From contig NZ_QRZF01000012.1 in assembly GCF_003464595.1 (NCBI RefSeq), positions 1 through 64,000 on the forward strand: 64,000 bases of DNA, written 5' to 3'. Positions 35,658 through 44,078 of this stretch are shown here, one piece after another. The notes under the pieces are model-generated. The model worked only from the letters and a program-made list of their open reading frames with translations, ran no database searches and had not been told where the DNA came from. Each line of letters starts with the position of its first letter. The first letter of the stretch is position 1. The translations under genes were made by a program, and so were the position numbers. The stretch comes from Bacteroides intestinalis. Lineage in GTDB: Bacteria; Bacteroidota; Bacteroidia; Bacteroidales; Bacteroidaceae.

Positions 35658-36764
35658 ATGAGGAGAATTGGGGAAGTCTTTTGTTTTGTGGCAATATTGG
35701 CAATTTGTATTAGTTGTCATAAGAATAATGATAACCTGTATTTTAATGGAGAAATCCGGAACTTTGAAGTTCTTGAAAGTATGAAGAAAATCACATTAAA
35801 AGCCATTCAATTGAATGGGACAAATTTTGGCTGGTTATCAGTAGATGATTCACTTATGATTTTTAGAAATCCGAAATTGACAAATCACTTTTTTAATGTA
35901 TTCAATACAGATACTGGAGAAGAGTTAGGTGCTTTTTGTAATAAAGGAGGAGGGCCTGATGAACTTGCAGACTGTCATAAAATATTTAATTTTTTTAAAG
36001 AAAATGATGAGTTGAAGACATTGTTATTGGGGATTTATGAAGAAAAACTGTTTGTTTGGAATATAACTCAATCGGTTAAGCAAGGCACAACTATTATTGA
36101 TGCTATTATTTCGTATGTTCCTGAAAAAGAGAATAAAGGTGCCCTTTATAGTTCTTTCTTTTTTCAAAAAGATAATACTTTGCTCGCTAAGGTTCAGTCT
36201 GTTCCATTAGGTGGAGGAGATGCTACTTTACCGTTCTATCAGCAACGGACAATTAATACAAATAAGTTGTTGAAGAATTACTCAATCTATAAGAAGTCAA
36301 TAATAAATAGAGATTCCCCTACTACGGCTCAAACTTTTTCTAGTTCTAATGATGCTTGTAAGCCAGATGGTACTAAAGTAGTGCAAGCTATGCTTTATCT
36401 TCCACAATTGAATATTTTAGATGTTGAGACAGGTCAAGTTGTTGGATTTCGTATGAAGGGGGCCCCTGATTTTTCTATCTTTGAAGACGAGAAAGATGTA
36501 TATAATATCTATTATATTGGGGTACAAGCAGACGATAACTATATTTATGCTTTATATTGGGGAAAGGAGTCTTGGGGGCGTTTTGATACTCCTTATGTTA
36601 ATACGATTCATGTATTCGACTGGGATGGAAATTTTGTACAGGAAATAGAGACTGATTATGGTCTTGATCAGATGTGGGTAGATTCGGCCAGAGATAGATT
36701 ATATCTGACGAGTCCAAAAGTGGATGAGGTCTTTTATTTAGATTTAAATGAAGTTTTTGATTAA
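35658..36764 (+). CDS. BF3164-type TolB-like propeller lipoprotein, paralogue 3
   Basis: The start is set at MRRIGEVFCFVAIL, which restores a standard lipoprotein signal (LAICISC), rather than at an earlier ATG at 35610 that would add a Cys-rich non-signal extension. The 368-residue product is closest to paralogue 1 and shares a 149-bp identical tract with it. It is followed 21 bp later by the signal peptidase gene. Confidence 0.8.
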   Translation: MRRIGEVFCFVAILAICISCHKNNDNLYFNGEIRNFEVLESMKKITLKAIQLNGTNFGWLSVDDSLMIFRNPKLTNHFFNVFNTDTGEELGAFCNKGGGPDELADCHKIFNFFKENDELKTLLLGIYEEKLFVWNITQSVKQGTTIIDAIISYVPEKENKGALYSSFFFQKDNTLLAKVQSVPLGGGDATLPFYQQRTINTNKLLKNYSIYKKSIINRDSPTTAQTFSSSNDACKPDGTKVVQAMLYLPQLNILDVETGQVVGFRMKGAPDFSIFEDEKDVYNIYYIGVQADDNYIYALYWGKESWGRFDTPYVNTIHVFDWDGNFVQEIETDYGLDQMWVDSARDRLYLTSPKVDEVFYLDLNEVFD

Positions 36765-36785
36765 AACGAAGGGATAGATTGATGT

Positions 36786-37661
36786 ATGATTAAAAAATGG
36801 AGTAAAATAGTGGTGAATATTGTTTATGGTTGTTGTATTATCGCTATAATATTACTTCTGATACAGATATTTATGTTTACTTCATTTAAGATACCTTCTG
36901 ACTCAATGGAACCTTCTTTATTAGCTGGAGATTATATCTGGGTGAATAAATGCTCGAAAGGAGCTAGGCTGTTCAACGTTCTTGATGCTATAGATAAAAA
37001 GCCGGTAACAATTCATCGTATGCCCGGTTGGAGAAGTTTTAAGAGAAATGATATATTGGTGTTCAACCTTCCTTATCCGGATCGCTGGGATAGCATTACA
37101 TTTGATGTGATGAAATACTATGTGAAGCGTTGTGTTGCTCTTCCGGGAGATACCTTTGAAATACGGAACGGTCGTTATCATGTACGGAATTGTAAAGATA
37201 TTCTCGGGAATCTTTCATCGCAAGAGTATTTACTGAGCTTATTGGAGTCAGGTAGGGCTAAGGAACAAGGCCTTGTGACAAGATGTTATCCTTATAGCGG
37301 GTTATTGGGATGGAATGTTAGAGATTTTGGTCCTTTATATATTCCTGCTAAAGGAGATACAATATTTATGACTCCAAAGACTAAATTGGTTTATCGGAAT
37401 CTGATAGAATGGGAGCAAAAAACGAAGTTACAACTGAGGGGCGATACTGTTTTACTGGGTGATAGTGCGATATGGAGTTATTGTTTTCGGGAAAACTATT
37501 ACTTTGTTGCTGGTGATAAGGTTCTGAATTCACGGGATTCCCGTTATTGGGGATTGCTACCGGAACCGTTTATCGTAGGTAAAGCTATCCGGATATGGAA
37601 GTCGGTGGATTGGGATACAAATGAGATACGCTGGGATAGAATATTAAAAAAAGTGGAGTGA
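36786..37661 (+). CDS. Signal peptidase I (S26 family), cluster-specific
   Basis: A 291-residue membrane protease: one N-terminal helix (residues 10-32), catalytic Ser40 in KIPSDSMEPSL and catalytic Lys114 in YYVKRCVALPGD, then the closing GDKVLNSRDSRYWGLLP box. A large insertion between the Lys and the last box is common in Bacteroides homologues. It lies in the middle of the NVEALA cluster rather than with housekeeping genes, so cleavage of the cluster's own peptide, possibly near ENVEALA, is a sensible guess. The next gene begins within its stop (GTGA overlap). Confidence 0.88.
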   Translation: MIKKWSKIVVNIVYGCCIIAIILLLIQIFMFTSFKIPSDSMEPSLLAGDYIWVNKCSKGARLFNVLDAIDKKPVTIHRMPGWRSFKRNDILVFNLPYPDRWDSITFDVMKYYVKRCVALPGDTFEIRNGRYHVRNCKDILGNLSSQEYLLSLLESGRAKEQGLVTRCYPYSGLLGWNVRDFGPLYIPAKGDTIFMTPKTKLVYRNLIEWEQKTKLQLRGDTVLLGDSAIWSYCFRENYYFVAGDKVLNSRDSRYWGLLPEPFIVGKAIRIWKSVDWDTNEIRWDRILKKVE

Positions 37662-39340
37662 TAAAGCTGTGCGTACATAGTATTGGAAATATAGCAATAG
37701 TGATGGTATTGTTTACTGCAGTATGCTCTCTGTTGAGTTTGGTATGTGTGGCTACTCCTGAACTTCCTGTTGGAGAAACCATTGGCCAATGGATATGGTT
37801 TGGCAAGGTTACATTGTTTTCAGCAGGTTGTGTTATAGTTGTTTTCTTATTACAGCTTTTAAGAAGGGATACTTGGAAAGAGATACTATTCTTTCCAAAT
37901 ATTCCTGTTTATGTATCATGGAGTCTGATGATTATGGGGGGCATTGAGGCAATCTGGGGATTACGTCAATTGTTTGGTTTTTCAGCTTCCGGTCATCTTC
38001 AATATGTACTTACAGGTTCTTTTTTTAATCCTGGTCCGTATGCTGGATATTTGGCAATGGTATTGCCAATCTGTCTGCATCAGTATATAAGCATTGTTGG
38101 CTGGAAGCAGGTGAACTTTTCTCGGAAAATGGGAAAGTTAGCTGCGGTAGTTATAGGTTTTCTTATTCTCTGTGTGCTGCCGGCTACTATGAGCCGTTCG
38201 GCCTGGGGAGCTGCTGTGATTGGTTGTGTTTGGGTAACATATATGCATCGGGATAATCGTAAATGGAACATTTTGTGGTGCAGATATAAGAAATTCTATA
38301 TTTCATTGGGGGCAGGGGTGTTTTTTATCTTTGTGCTGGGAGGTGTCGGAATATTTTTTCTGAAGCCGGATTCTGCTTTAGGGCGTCTATTTATGTGGAA
38401 AATAACTTGTCAGGCTATAGCCGAATATCCACAGGGCTGCAATAAGGGTTTTGCTTTTGCTTATGGTGAAGCACAAGAAAATTATTTTGCTCGAGGGCAT
38501 TATACCGAATGGGAAGAACGCGTGGCGGGAAGTCCGGAATATGCATTTAATGAATATCTGGAATTAGCTTTGACGAAAGGAATTGCTGTTTGTGCAATGA
38601 TGATGATAATTACTTTAGGCTGCTTACGAATTGGAATGCAATCAGGACGTTATGGTATATGTGGTGCAATGATAGTTTTACTTATCTTCTCTTTTTCTTC
38701 TTATCCTATGCACCTTCCGGCATTCATAGTAGCTTATGTTTGTTTATTATTGGCTTGCGGGATAGGAGGAGTGATAGGGAAACCGCTTATTTTATGTGTC
38801 TGTTTTATAGTATGGGTTGGAGGCTACAATGAGAAGTGGCGACAGGAAAAGAATGCATATTGGAAGTGGGAGAATGCAAGAATGCTTTATCGTTCAGGAG
38901 CTTATATGTCCGCCAATGAAGCCTATAGAGATATTTATCCGCATTTGAAGGAAAAGAGGAGGTACTTGTTTGAATATGCTCATAGTCTACATAAGGCGGG
39001 ACTTTATAACGAGTCTAATGAATATTTGGATGAGGCTTGTAAATATAGTACTGATCCGATGATATTGAATATTATGGGTAAAAATTATCAGGGAATGCAT
39101 TGTTATAAGCAGGCTGAGCTTTGCTTGTTGTCATCTGTCCATCGTTTGCCAAGTAGAATTTATCCCTATTATCTTTTAGCGAAGCTTTATGCTGAACCTG
39201 ATTTTCGAAATGAAGAAAAGTTTGAAGAGATGAAACGGATTGTCTTGACGAAAGAACCTAAAGTTTACTCTGTGGCTATTGAGGAAATGCGTAAAGAAGT
39301 GGAAGAAATATCGAAAGTTTTAGAATCATTTGAAAAATAG
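37658..39340 (+). CDS. Polytopic O-antigen-ligase-like membrane protein with TPR tail
   Basis: A 560-residue protein starting at a GTG inside the stop of the signal peptidase gene, so translation is probably coupled. About ten hydrophobic helices cover residues 7-400. A Wzy/WaaL-like segment is visible (NPGPYAGYLAMVLPICLHQY, then TMSRSAWGAAVIGCVW). The C-terminal 150 residues are TPR-like (YLFEYAHSLHKAGLYNESNE, MGKNYQGMHCYKQAE). Members of this superfamily join sugars to lipids or proteins, which would fit glycosylation of an exported product here. The substrate is unknown. Confidence 0.75.
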   Translation: MIKLCVHSIGNIAIVMVLFTAVCSLLSLVCVATPELPVGETIGQWIWFGKVTLFSAGCVIVVFLLQLLRRDTWKEILFFPNIPVYVSWSLMIMGGIEAIWGLRQLFGFSASGHLQYVLTGSFFNPGPYAGYLAMVLPICLHQYISIVGWKQVNFSRKMGKLAAVVIGFLILCVLPATMSRSAWGAAVIGCVWVTYMHRDNRKWNILWCRYKKFYISLGAGVFFIFVLGGVGIFFLKPDSALGRLFMWKITCQAIAEYPQGCNKGFAFAYGEAQENYFARGHYTEWEERVAGSPEYAFNEYLELALTKGIAVCAMMMIITLGCLRIGMQSGRYGICGAMIVLLIFSFSSYPMHLPAFIVAYVCLLLACGIGGVIGKPLILCVCFIVWVGGYNEKWRQEKNAYWKWENARMLYRSGAYMSANEAYRDIYPHLKEKRRYLFEYAHSLHKAGLYNESNEYLDEACKYSTDPMILNIMGKNYQGMHCYKQAELCLLSSVHRLPSRIYPYYLLAKLYAEPDFRNEEKFEEMKRIVLTKEPKVYSVAIEEMRKEVEEISKVLESFEK

Positions 39341-39362
39341 TATGTATAAAAAATAAGTTCCT

Positions 39363-39803
39363 ATGGATGCATATAGTGATAATTGGAATGCCTGTTTACT
39401 ATTCCGTAACAAACAGCTGACTAAACAACTGAAAGACTACCAAAAAGTATCGGCTTTGGTGGAATATTCTTCCTCTCAAATAGTGGCAATGGGGCAATTG
39501 TTGCGGCTTCATAAAAATCCATCTTATGGCATTATCAATGATGAGAGTGAATGGGAAAATCTGTTTGTAGTTATTGATTTACTATATGGTGGCTGTTTGT
39601 CGGAAGGATTATCTTCATATCGTTTAGGTGTTCAGGAGTTGAAACTCTGCTATCTGGTACGTGCCCGGTTGAGTAACAAAGCTATTGCTACTCTTTTCAA
39701 CATAACTACCCGCTCGGTTTTGAAAGCCAAACAACGTATTAAGATTAAATTGATTCTATCGGGTGTGGATAGTCTAGATAAATACATACAACAATACCTA
39801 TGA
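39363..39803 (+). CDS. Small HTH protein resembling the C-terminus of TPR regulators
   Basis: A 146-residue cytosolic protein. The last 60 residues (ELKLCYLVRARLSNKAIATL, then TRSVLKAKQRIKIKL) match in layout the C-terminal HTH of the TPR regulator at 8789. The N-terminal part is helical and may dimerise through residues 15-50. It ends the co-oriented NVEALA cluster and may regulate it. It lacks a membrane or sensor part, so it could be a stand-alone regulator or a remnant of a larger one. Confidence 0.65.
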   Translation: MDAYSDNWNACLLFRNKQLTKQLKDYQKVSALVEYSSSQIVAMGQLLRLHKNPSYGIINDESEWENLFVVIDLLYGGCLSEGLSSYRLGVQELKLCYLVRARLSNKAIATLFNITTRSVLKAKQRIKIKLILSGVDSLDKYIQQYL

Positions 39804-39821
39804 TTTGAACTAACTGTCGAA

Positions 39822-39880
39822 TTCCTCTGCAAGTGCAAGCAATTAGCAATGCTGCCTTGATGCTGGCAAGTACAAAATAA
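39822..39880 (+). pseudogene. Internally deleted DUF3836 copy 4
   Basis: TTCCTCTGCAAGTGCAAGC, matching the signal-peptide end of the DUF3836 genes, is joined directly to about 35 bases encoding the final SNAALMLASTK. Nearly all of the gene between has been lost. Confidence 0.7.
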
Positions 39881-40532
39881 AGTTGGCGGGGCAGGAATTT
39901 CGGTGAAATTTTATCTGTTTTCTTTAATATAGAACATCCGGATTTTTAATCAATGTCAGAAAGATTGCAAAATATTGAAATAAGTGTCGCTAAAATGCTT
40001 TTTTTACTGACAAGCGCATCCTCGTAAAAGCAGGAAATAGAGAATTTACTTCTGAATTAATGCATACAAATACGTTATTTCTGTATTCTATGTACAACTT
40101 ATACGCTTTTTATACATTGAATCACTATTCCCAACACGTAGGATCTATACATCCGGCATACAGTATCTATAGATGCAACACATCCGATATATAGATTGGA
40201 TACAAGCGATCTATATATCGGACACAAGCCATCTGTATATCCAACAGAAAGAGGCTGTTTTAGGCACTTTTAGGTGATACTTTCGCTTTTTTAGAGTTGT
40301 TGGTATTTTTATATCGGCTTATCAATCTGCTGACTATGGATTTTCACTTGTGAATTTACGTTTTCCCTTCCTTCCGTACACAAAGAAAGCATTCTGAATA
40401 TGCAAAAAAAACAAAATGTCAAAAGAGGGAAACAACTTATCCGAAAGAAACGCATTTTCGCCTCTGTAAGTGCTCTGAGAGCCTTTGTAGAGGTGAATTT
40501 ATTTTTTTATTTCTGATTGTTATGTGAATGTT
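39881..40532. other. Long intergenic region with a dyad array and a paired element
   Basis: No gene is visible. It holds the 22-bp dyad array (40119-40242) and a 111-bp element (40287-40397) that is collinear with 81-193: the first 28 bases differ at two positions and the last 16 or so (AAAGAAAGCATTCT) match at the same distance. Other parts are AT-rich without clear signals. Confidence 0.5.
40119..40242. repeat. Array of six 22-bp dyad units (NNATCTATANATNN)
   Basis: A 14-bp near-palindrome recurs every 22 bp at 40119 (weak), 40141, 40163, 40185, 40207 and 40229, for example GGATCTATACATCC and CGATCTATATATCG. The 8-base linkers are also alike (GATACAAG, GACACAAG, AACAGAAA). Weaker units may extend left to 40075. 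The same 22-bp period is seen in the arrays at 11834 and 58745 with different arm sequences. Confidence 0.8.
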
Positions 40533-40562
40533 TTTGCTATTTAACTCTTATCATTATCTTTG
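40533..40562 (+). promoter_or_regulatory. Bacteroides-type promoter
   Basis: TTTG at 40533-40536 and TATCTTTG at 40555-40562 are 18 bp apart, and the latter ends 45 bp before the ATG at 40608. Confidence 0.6.
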
Positions 40563-40607
40563 GGGATGAGTGAGATTATGAATTGGTAACTTAAATGGCA
40601 ATAAATA

Positions 40608-41759
40608 ATGGATAAGACATTAAAAGAGAAAAATGATGCTTGGACAGATACTGACGAGCATACTGAGATTCCTTTCCGTAAACGTGTACAGAACTTCTGG
40701 AAATGGTTTACTGATAACGAAAAGAAACTGTCGCAGATCGTTGAGAACCGAGGGAAGTCGGATAGTGAAAATGCAGTGGAGTTTATCACGGCCGGAACAG
40801 ACCTGATAAACAAAGAGGTACACTTCAATCTGGGCGGGGACTATGAATTTACTTTCTCTGTCGAAGGGCATTCCTCCCTGTTCTATCTCTATCCCTATGT
40901 TGTGTCACAGTTGCCCGAGCAATTCAAGGACAAATGGCACTTCTTCCCTTTCAACCAAGGTACTGATTCGAGTTTCTCATTGGGTATGTATGGTGTAAAT
41001 GTGGCTATGGATCAGGTGCAGGTAGCCGTTACTTATCAGGAAGATATCAATGCTTTCGGCATCCGCTTTTATGAAAAAGACCTGTGCTCGCTGGAAGAAG
41101 CTCAAAGTTACAATGCCTATTATATCATGATGGAAATTATGCTGGGTGAGGGATTATCGTACCAGTATATTGCCGATGTGGAACGTGCCGACGCTCCACT
41201 TGAAGATGCGATAACTCTTCCGGCATTGAGGACATATATCGTAGATACTCTGAAAGCTCACGATAAGGAAGTGTTTGATAATCCACAGCAAGTCTATACA
41301 AGCTATCGTTTCGAGCCGCAGGAGAACGAAGAACTACGTTTTGATGTGGTGGCAGGCAGCTCATGTTTCCAGCCCTTGGTAGCTAATTATTATAACGGTT
41401 CTACTGAGTTGTTCGATCAACTGAACCGGTTCGGCGCACAGGCTGTGTTCATTGCCTTCCCGTTCGAGAATGAAAAAGAAGGAGATGCAAAGAAAGCCCT
41501 GGATTTCCGCTACGAACTGGAAGACCGCCTTTCAGAAGAACTGCTTTCTCCGGAAGGCCTGGGACTTTTATTAGGCGGTGCCGTTGGTACAGGTACGTGT
41601 TATATCGACCTTTTGCTATTCGATAAGCCGGCATTTATGGAAAAGATAATCCCTTTCCTGAAGGATTATCCTCAATATCGCTTCTATCTCTCCGATTTTC
41701 GTCAGGACTGCGATTTGCACAGGCTGTTTGAAACGGAGGACGACGAATCAGAGGATTAA
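40608..41759 (+). CDS. Uncharacterised acidic cytosolic protein
   Basis: I do not recognise the family with confidence. The 383-residue protein has no signal or membrane segment. A helical start (about 1-45, FRKRVQNFWKWFTDNEKKL) is followed by two mixed alpha/beta halves: about 65-190 (FTFSVEGHSSLFYLYPYVV, WHFFPFNQ) and about 240-370 (LLLGGAVGTGTCYIDLLLFD, PQYRFYLSDFRQDC). It ends in a very acidic tail. Such layouts occur among Bacteroides proteins encoded beside SUFU or immunity-type proteins. The gene is 35 bp upstream of a TPR/SUFU protein, and the two probably form an operon. Confidence 0.6.
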   Translation: MDKTLKEKNDAWTDTDEHTEIPFRKRVQNFWKWFTDNEKKLSQIVENRGKSDSENAVEFITAGTDLINKEVHFNLGGDYEFTFSVEGHSSLFYLYPYVVSQLPEQFKDKWHFFPFNQGTDSSFSLGMYGVNVAMDQVQVAVTYQEDINAFGIRFYEKDLCSLEEAQSYNAYYIMMEIMLGEGLSYQYIADVERADAPLEDAITLPALRTYIVDTLKAHDKEVFDNPQQVYTSYRFEPQENEELRFDVVAGSSCFQPLVANYYNGSTELFDQLNRFGAQAVFIAFPFENEKEGDAKKALDFRYELEDRLSEELLSPEGLGLLLGGAVGTGTCYIDLLLFDKPAFMEKIIPFLKDYPQYRFYLSDFRQDCDLHRLFETEDDESED

Positions 41760-41794
41760 ATAATAAAATCGTTAATTATTAAGATATTACTATT

Positions 41795-44002
41795 ATGAGC
41801 ATAGGTTTCAGATTAACAACAAAGTGCAAAAATATCTCTTCCTTTCAGGAATCTCTGGATGCGGTTGCAGCCCGGAACAATATCTCTGCCAGTCATACAG
41901 AAGACTATTCTGAGTTATCTCTTTGTCGTTTGGGAAATATATTCTTTAATTATGAACCGGAAGGAGATGAGATAGTCATTGCAGGCGATTGTCAGACTAA
42001 TCTGCTGGGAGCGGGTTTTCACAAATACGCTACAGAAATTGCCTGTGAACTGATACGGCAAAGCGAACTTTCTTTTGAGGTGGAGGATGATACGGAGTAT
42101 TACGAGCACAGAGACTTTGAGCGGATGCGTTCCGAACACTTCTATCCATGGCTAAAGGCCATTATGAAACTTTGCTGCGAACGTATGGAGCAGGGATCTG
42201 ATATGTCTGCCATCTGTTGGGACTACAATAAGTACATACCTCAGGGTGTGAAAGGAACAGTCGTTTCACCTTTCGGACGTATTAATCCTCATCATTTCAT
42301 GGAGCGAATAGAAAACGAAGGTATTGAAACACTGGCAAATGAGTTCTTCATGTGGAATAATGAAGAACGTGATGCCCAGTTCTATCGAAATATTGCCTTG
42401 AGTGCCCTGTGGGAAGATTGCTATTTCATGCCTTCCGCCCGCAGTGATGCAGATGAGGAAATCAATGCCTTTATTATCGGGAATCTTGAGAAAGCTGTCG
42501 AAATGGATGATTCCCTTCCTTTTCCGAAAGAAGATTACCTGCTGCTTTGCCGTTTAGCGGAGCAAGAGCCGGTAGATGTTTCTTTCTTGCCGGACTATGT
42601 GCATGAATTTCCGATAGGCTACCGTAAAGGAAAAGTAACGTATAAACTGGGGAATCTCAGTTTTGACCTTCCGGGCCATTACCTCTATTTTGAAGAAGAT
42701 GATTCCCGTGGTTATTATGATGGAGTAGATGAAAACTGGCATGTGGTGCGTACGCTGGCTTATTCCATCCCTGATGATGAGGTGAACTATCTGGAAGATA
42801 ATGAGAATGTACTGGTTGAGGAGAAATTCTTCAATAACGGTAAATGCAGGCTTTACGACCTGGGTGGCGAAGAGGATGGAAGCGACAGTGAATATGTGTG
42901 CCAATGCCAGATTATCACCGAACATCAATTTACCCTTTTCACAATCTCGTGTGAAGGAAAAGAAGAAACCATGGCTTTCTCTACAGACTTTGTCGAACAT
43001 CTGACTGCAAGCAAGGAAGATAAGTATGACAAACTGCTCGAGCAGATAGAGCAATGGCATACGGAGGATGAGGAGCAGAAGATAGTGGACGCCATTCTGG
43101 CAATCCCCGAAGAAGAGTGGAATGCAGAGTTAATAGGGCTTCTGGCACGCGCTTATAATAATCAGGAAGAGTATCTCAAGGCTATTGATTGCCTTCTTAC
43201 TGTGGAGGAAGAAGATAAAGACGCACTTTGGTTCTATCGTTTGGGGTATGCTTATTATTATATGAATCAGTTGGAAAAGGCACAGAAGGCTTTTGAACGT
43301 TCTCTGGAGTTGGACCCGGATGATGACGATGTGAAGGAATTCATTGATTTGTGTAAAAGCGGAGAATCGCCCTACAATCCTGAAATGTATGAGCCCGAAG
43401 AGATGGATGCCCTCGAAGCTCATATCGACAAGTATTTCGGTAAATCGAAGAATGTCTTCCATGAAATAGCCTCACCCGATATTCACGTGGATATCTATAT
43501 TATCGAACCGACGCGCAAGAGGAATTACTATACATTGATTACCAGTGGTATGGGTGCCCATCGGATGAATGTGCCCCAAGAACTGGCAGAGTATAAGTTG
43601 GAGCGTGCGGAGCTGGTGATATACCTTCCTGCCGATTGGGATATCTATGACCATTCGGAAAAGAATTACTGGCCGTTGCGTTGGTTGAAGATACTCGCCC
43701 GCTTGCCCATAGGAGAAGATTCTTGGCTGGGATGGGGGCATACAGTGCCGAATGGTGAACCGTTTGCTGAAAACACCCGCTTCTCCGGTGTGATACTGAT
43801 TAATCCTGAGACTATGAAGAAGGGGGCAGATGTCTGCCGATTACCTAATGGTGAAGAAGTGAATTTCTATCAGATAATTCCGCTGTATGAAGAGGAAATG
43901 AATTTCAAGGTTGCCCATAATGCGGAAGCACTGTTAGAGAAAATGGATGAAGTAAGCCCGATAGTGGATATTCGTCGAGCGAGTGTTTGCGAGGAACAGT
44001 AA
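41795..44002 (+). CDS. TPR protein with C-terminal SUFU-like domain
   Basis: A 735-residue acidic cytosolic protein. The first 440 residues are of unknown type, with a beta-rich stretch (about 285-405). TPR units follow (about 440-520, LLARAYNNQEEYLKAIDCLL and YRLGYAYYYMNQLEKAQKAF). The last 180 residues match the suppressor-of-fused (SUFU) domain: HVDIYIIEPTRKRNYYTLIT, SGMGAHRMNVP and LARLPIGEDSWLGWGHTVPN. In bacteria SUFU domains often serve as immunity proteins against polymorphic toxins, but no toxin gene is adjacent. Confidence 0.78.
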   Translation: MSIGFRLTTKCKNISSFQESLDAVAARNNISASHTEDYSELSLCRLGNIFFNYEPEGDEIVIAGDCQTNLLGAGFHKYATEIACELIRQSELSFEVEDDTEYYEHRDFERMRSEHFYPWLKAIMKLCCERMEQGSDMSAICWDYNKYIPQGVKGTVVSPFGRINPHHFMERIENEGIETLANEFFMWNNEERDAQFYRNIALSALWEDCYFMPSARSDADEEINAFIIGNLEKAVEMDDSLPFPKEDYLLLCRLAEQEPVDVSFLPDYVHEFPIGYRKGKVTYKLGNLSFDLPGHYLYFEEDDSRGYYDGVDENWHVVRTLAYSIPDDEVNYLEDNENVLVEEKFFNNGKCRLYDLGGEEDGSDSEYVCQCQIITEHQFTLFTISCEGKEETMAFSTDFVEHLTASKEDKYDKLLEQIEQWHTEDEEQKIVDAILAIPEEEWNAELIGLLARAYNNQEEYLKAIDCLLTVEEEDKDALWFYRLGYAYYYMNQLEKAQKAFERSLELDPDDDDVKEFIDLCKSGESPYNPEMYEPEEMDALEAHIDKYFGKSKNVFHEIASPDIHVDIYIIEPTRKRNYYTLITSGMGAHRMNVPQELAEYKLERAELVIYLPADWDIYDHSEKNYWPLRWLKILARLPIGEDSWLGWGHTVPNGEPFAENTRFSGVILINPETMKKGADVCRLPNGEEVNFYQIIPLYEEEMNFKVAHNAEALLEKMDEVSPIVDIRRASVCEEQ

Positions 44003-44075
44003 AGCTACGAGTTACAAGCTACAAGTGCCTTTCGGTGTGATAGCGCAGCCACTTGTAGCTCGTAGCTTGTAACTC
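44003..44075. repeat. Inverted repeat with GTTACAAGCTACAAG-type arms between convergent genes
   Basis: The left arm (44003-44027) and right arm (44050-44075) are complementary apart from one 7-base GAGCTAC unit present only on the right. Each arm is itself made of repeated GCTAC/GTTAC-AAG blocks. It could act as a bidirectional terminator and has the look of a dispersed Bacteroides repeat. Confidence 0.65.
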
Positions 44076-44078
44076 TTC

